A DNA stretch of 64,000 nucleotides, from contig NZ_CP133264.1 in NCBI RefSeq assembly GCF_030915445.1, positions 5,055,208 through 5,119,207 on the forward strand, given 5' to 3'. Positions 61,637 to 64,000 of the stretch are shown one piece after another. Source of the stretch: Clostridium sp. OS1-26 (GTDB lineage: Bacteria; Bacillota; Clostridia; Clostridiales; Clostridiaceae). The notes below the pieces were generated by a model. The model was not told the DNA's origin. It ran no database searches and saw only the letters and a program-made list of their open reading frames with translations. Position numbers and translations under genes: made by a program. Each line of letters starts with the position of its first letter. Positions within the stretch are counted from its first letter, which is position 1.

Positions 61637-62003
61637 TTTACCACTCCTTCGTCATTTAACTTAAAATAGATACTTTATTTCTATATTTATCGCGACTTTA
61701 TTAAGTTTCTTTAAAAATATTATTGAATTTTGTCCATATTAAGCTAGCGGAGCGAGCTTATCTAAGCTCTAACTCTTTTCTTCAACCCTTCGCTGAAACT
61801 CAATTCTATTTTTATATACTTAAATGTTATTATAATTGCTTATTTACAAATACCCGAAAAAGTTTTATACTATGTTTAAGGTTAATTCAAACCATATAAT
61901 ACAATTAAATTGTTACTATATCATTAATTCTTATAAAGTGAAACTTATTCCACATCAATGATATAATAATGAATAATCTAAAACTATGATGGAGTAGATA
62001 ATT
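61637..62003. other. non-coding region with a scrap of repeat family 1
   Basis: AT-rich. The piece AGCGGAGCGAGCTTATCTAA (61745-61764) resembles the central part of the element at 619-845 (AGCGTAGCGAGTTTATCTAA). Promoters of both neighbours should lie here. Confidence 0.4.
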
Positions 62004-62275
62004 ATGGATCAAGATATTATAAATATATTTCATTTGTTTTTTATAGTTGTTTTCTTTGCAAGCATTTTTTCCTATGCTATTTATTCAATAAAACAACTTA
62101 TCAGGAATTTTAGTTTCCAATTTATAAAAAAGATTTATTGTCAAGCTTTGAGCTTTAGGAAACTCATGTCGAGAAAAGACTATATGTCTTTTGAAAAATA
62201 TGAGATATGGCGGTTTTGTGTTGAATTTTAAAAGAAATGATGTTACGGATAGTGGTAATCTGATAAATAAAAATA
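62004..62275 (+). pseudogene. possible membrane-anchored restriction-endonuclease-like relic
   Basis: First frame (to 62231): one membrane segment (IFHLFFIVVFFASIFSYAIY), a basic stretch and SRKDYMSFEKYE, then unrelated. A second frame picks up with NFKRNDVTDSGNLINKNIK and a TAA at 62275. DYMSFEKY plus FKRN-DVTDSG-LINKN resembles the start of Mrr-type endonuclease domains (FE-KY ... VTDSSGDxGADLIINKN), with pieces missing. GGAG lies 9 bases before the ATG. The first frame alone could still encode a 75-residue membrane protein. Confidence 0.4.
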
Positions 62276-62294
62276 TAAAATAAGGAGAGATACT

Positions 62295-62939
62295 ATGAAC
62301 ATCATTTCTAGTATATTAAATACATCATTAAACTATTTCTTTAGCTTAACAGGTGATTGGGGCGTTGCAATAATTTTATTGACTATACTAGTTAGAACAC
62401 TTCTTCTACCAATGTCAATGAAACAAAAATTAAGTATACAGCAGCAGCAAAGTTTATCTAAAAAGATGGAAGAGTTAAAGGAAAAATATAAAAATAATAA
62501 AGAAAAGCTAGAATCAGAGTTGCAAAAACACTATCAACAAAGTGCTAAAAGCATGTTTGGATGCTTAGTAAGTTTTCTGCAGCTTCCAATAATATTTACA
62601 TTATATAGTGTAATTTTAAAAATGCCTGTCCATACAGGAACAATTATTATTCCTTGGATAGCAAATATTAAGCTGTCAGATAGCTATTATGTTCTTCCAA
62701 TATTATATGCACTTACTACGTTAAGTCCGAATTTACTTTCGTATTTTTCATTTTTAAAAATAAGTTCATATAACAATATGCCAAAATCTACTCTTATACT
62801 GACAAGTATTTTCAGTATACTGATAACCATAAAAATCCCAATAGCTGTTGGAATTTATCTTATAACAACAAGTTTATTTTCTTTAATAGAAGAGATAGCC
62901 TTTAGATTATACTTAAAAAATAGAAGTTTAAGTTATTAA
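62295..62939 (+). CDS. YidC/Oxa1-type membrane protein insertase
   Basis: 214 residues, five membrane segments. GDWGVAIILLTILVRTLLLP with the conserved arginine of the hydrophilic groove, a coiled hairpin (SIQQQQSLSKKMEELKEKYK), SMFGCLVSFLQLPIIFTLYS, and C-terminal segments. No lipoprotein signal at the N-terminus, unlike SpoIIIJ. Shorter than usual, and not beside rpmH/rnpA, so it is a paralogue rather than the main yidC. Could assist insertion of the germination proteins encoded next. GGAGAG precedes the ATG. Confidence 0.85.
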   Translation: MNIISSILNTSLNYFFSLTGDWGVAIILLTILVRTLLLPMSMKQKLSIQQQQSLSKKMEELKEKYKNNKEKLESELQKHYQQSAKSMFGCLVSFLQLPIIFTLYSVILKMPVHTGTIIIPWIANIKLSDSYYVLPILYALTTLSPNLLSYFSFLKISSYNNMPKSTLILTSIFSILITIKIPIAVGIYLITTSLFSLIEEIAFRLYLKNRSLSY

Positions 62940-63001
62940 TATCCTCTTATTTAAGGATCATAATAAATTTAAAAATATGTAGTGATAATCTTATCTTATA
63001 A

Positions 63002-63050
63002 ATAAAGCCTATATCTTATTTTACACCGTAATTTAAGATATAGGCTTATA
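63002..63050 (+). terminator. terminator of insertase gene
   Basis: AAGCCTATATCTTA and TAAGATATAGGCTT form a perfect 14-bp stem, followed by ATATTTTCTTATTTT. Confidence 0.9.
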
Positions 63051-63215
63051 TTTTCTTATTTTGAATAGCCTGTTGATAAACTAGAGTTTTTCTGTTTGTG
63101 AATAATACTAGTATACTCAACTAGCATAACGAGTAAAAATTAATATATTTATACGAAATATGGGTAATACTAAATACACATAATTATAAATTTATAAGTT
63201 TAATAGGTGATATCT

Positions 63216-64000
63216 ATGTTAGATAAACTTTTAAGAAAGCTTAACTATTTTAAAATAATTAATGACCCCAAAAATTGTAAAGAGACCATTAGCAACAAAC
63301 CACTTCCTACTCCTATTTCCAAAAATATTAAAGATAATTTCGAAAAAATTAAGAGTATTTTTGAAAATGATATAGATATAAATATTCGCCAGTTTTTAAT
63401 AGGTCAAAATAATATAAAGGCATTAGTTGTTAGCCTGGAAGGTTTAAGCGAAACAAGCGCAGTAAGCAAAAATATACTCGACAATTTAATGTGGGAAATC
63501 CGAAAGATTCCTATTGATTATGACATTAACTTAGAAAATATTAAAAATTATGCAATAAGCAGTAATAAGATAAGAGAAGTGTCTACTATAGAACAGGCTG
63601 TAGATGGAATATTAAATGGTAATACAGTTCTTTTTCTAGATAAAGAAGATACTGCATTGGAATTAGGAACACAAGCCTGGGAGCATAGAGGTGTTGAAAC
63701 ACCACAAACTGAAAACACAGTAAGAGGACCTCGTGAAAGTTTTACGGAAACATTAAGTGTAAATACATCACTTGTTAGAAGAAAAATAAAAAATCCTGAT
63801 TTAAAGATAGAAGAGATGGTTATTGGCAAAAGGACTAGAACTAAAATATGTATTGTATATTTAAAGGGTATTGCAAATGTTAAAATTCTAGAAGAAGTGC
63901 GGCATAGATTAAAATCTATAAATATCGACGCTATTCTTGAGTCTGGATACATTGAAGAGTTTATTAAAGATTCTCCATTTTCTATATTCCCTACAGTTGG
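63216..64000 (+). CDS. GerA-family spore germination protein, N-terminal part (cut by window edge)
   Basis: 261 residues visible. It starts MLDKLLRKLNYFKIINDPKN after AGGTGATAT. The cytoplasmic N-terminal domain is well preserved: FLIGQNNIKALVVSLEGLSE, GNTVLFLDKEDTALELGTQA, the hallmark VRGPRESFTETLSVNTSLVR and RRKIKNPDLKIEEMVIGKRT. The membrane part lies beyond the edge. It is the A subunit of a germinant receptor in the spore inner membrane and shows that the organism sporulates. Genes for B and C subunits would be expected downstream. Confidence 0.97.
   Translation, partial: MLDKLLRKLNYFKIINDPKNCKETISNKPLPTPISKNIKDNFEKIKSIFENDIDINIRQFLIGQNNIKALVVSLEGLSETSAVSKNILDNLMWEIRKIPIDYDINLENIKNYAISSNKIREVSTIEQAVDGILNGNTVLFLDKEDTALELGTQAWEHRGVETPQTENTVRGPRESFTETLSVNTSLVRRKIKNPDLKIEEMVIGKRTRTKICIVYLKGIANVKILEEVRHRLKSINIDAILESGYIEEFIKDSPFSIFPTV

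Noticed and set aside
63548..63952. Minus-strand ORF of 134 codons at the right end
   Set aside because: It is the antisense of the GerA-family gene, whose hallmark motifs are unmistakable.

Overview
The window comes from a low-GC, spore-forming, anaerobic Firmicute, most probably a Clostridium. The grounds are strongly AT-rich DNA, AGGAGG-type ribosome sites, a GerA-type spore germination gene at the right edge, rubredoxin and flavodiiron protein, an [FeFe]-hydrogenase-like chemoreceptor and several S11 DD-carboxypeptidases. I recognise no rRNA, tRNA, CRISPR array or complete insertion sequence.

Layout. 0-4.3 kb: RluA-type pseudouridine synthase (cut by the left edge), a MITE-like inverted-repeat element, an M20 amidohydrolase and an FtsA-like actin-fold protein. 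4.4-10 kb: an accessory zone with a decayed small gene, a catalase of visibly higher GC, a GNAT pseudogene, and a sulfur-flavoured set (half-size TauE/SafE permease, Cys-rich DUF6485-type protein, CGGC protein, double-rhodanese lipoprotein) with duplicated scraps of small membrane-protein genes. 10-14.4 kb: small unknown genes, three tandem structured repeats just before a molbindin gene, and a ferredoxin/[FeFe]-hydrogenase-like/chemoreceptor fusion broken by one base. 14.8-20.6 kb: SGNH hydrolase, TPR-type membrane protein, UvrD-like helicase with a partly duplicated P-loop, and a P-loop kinase. 21-29.1 kb: one long minus-strand run for alkylation repair (Ogt, two AlkA-like glycosylases, Ada-type metal-binding protein, AdaA, Nfo, AlkD, DUF1848 protein and two unknown genes), with a second AdaA gene facing the other way beyond a PTS remnant. 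29.2-30.1 kb: gene fragments (alcohol dehydrogenase, helicase).

30.3-47 kb is mixed housekeeping: nicotinate phosphoribosyltransferase (frameshifted), HxlR regulator with a perfect operator, Nudix hydrolase, DD-carboxypeptidase, M29 aminopeptidase, beta-CASP nuclease, a MarR regulator with an MFS exporter, DHOD-like ferredoxin protein, GAPDH, and a chemoreceptor (frameshifted). 47.3-54.7 kb: gltX, the pstSCAB phosphate importer followed by a HAD phosphatase in place of phoU, then flavodiiron protein and rubredoxin. 54.8-58 kb: VanR/VanS-like two-component system with a DD-carboxypeptidase. 58-64 kb: lipid kinase, an intact chemoreceptor that ends directly against an MFS remnant, a possible endonuclease remnant, a YidC-like insertase and GerA.

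Two themes stand out. First, four otherwise intact genes are each broken by an apparent one-base loss in a homopolymer run, which suggests either sequence error or slippage; this should be settled before calling pseudogenes. Second, the least explained biology lies in the unknown genes inside the alkylation operon, the tandem paired-hairpin repeats before the molbindin gene, and the large inverted-repeat elements.
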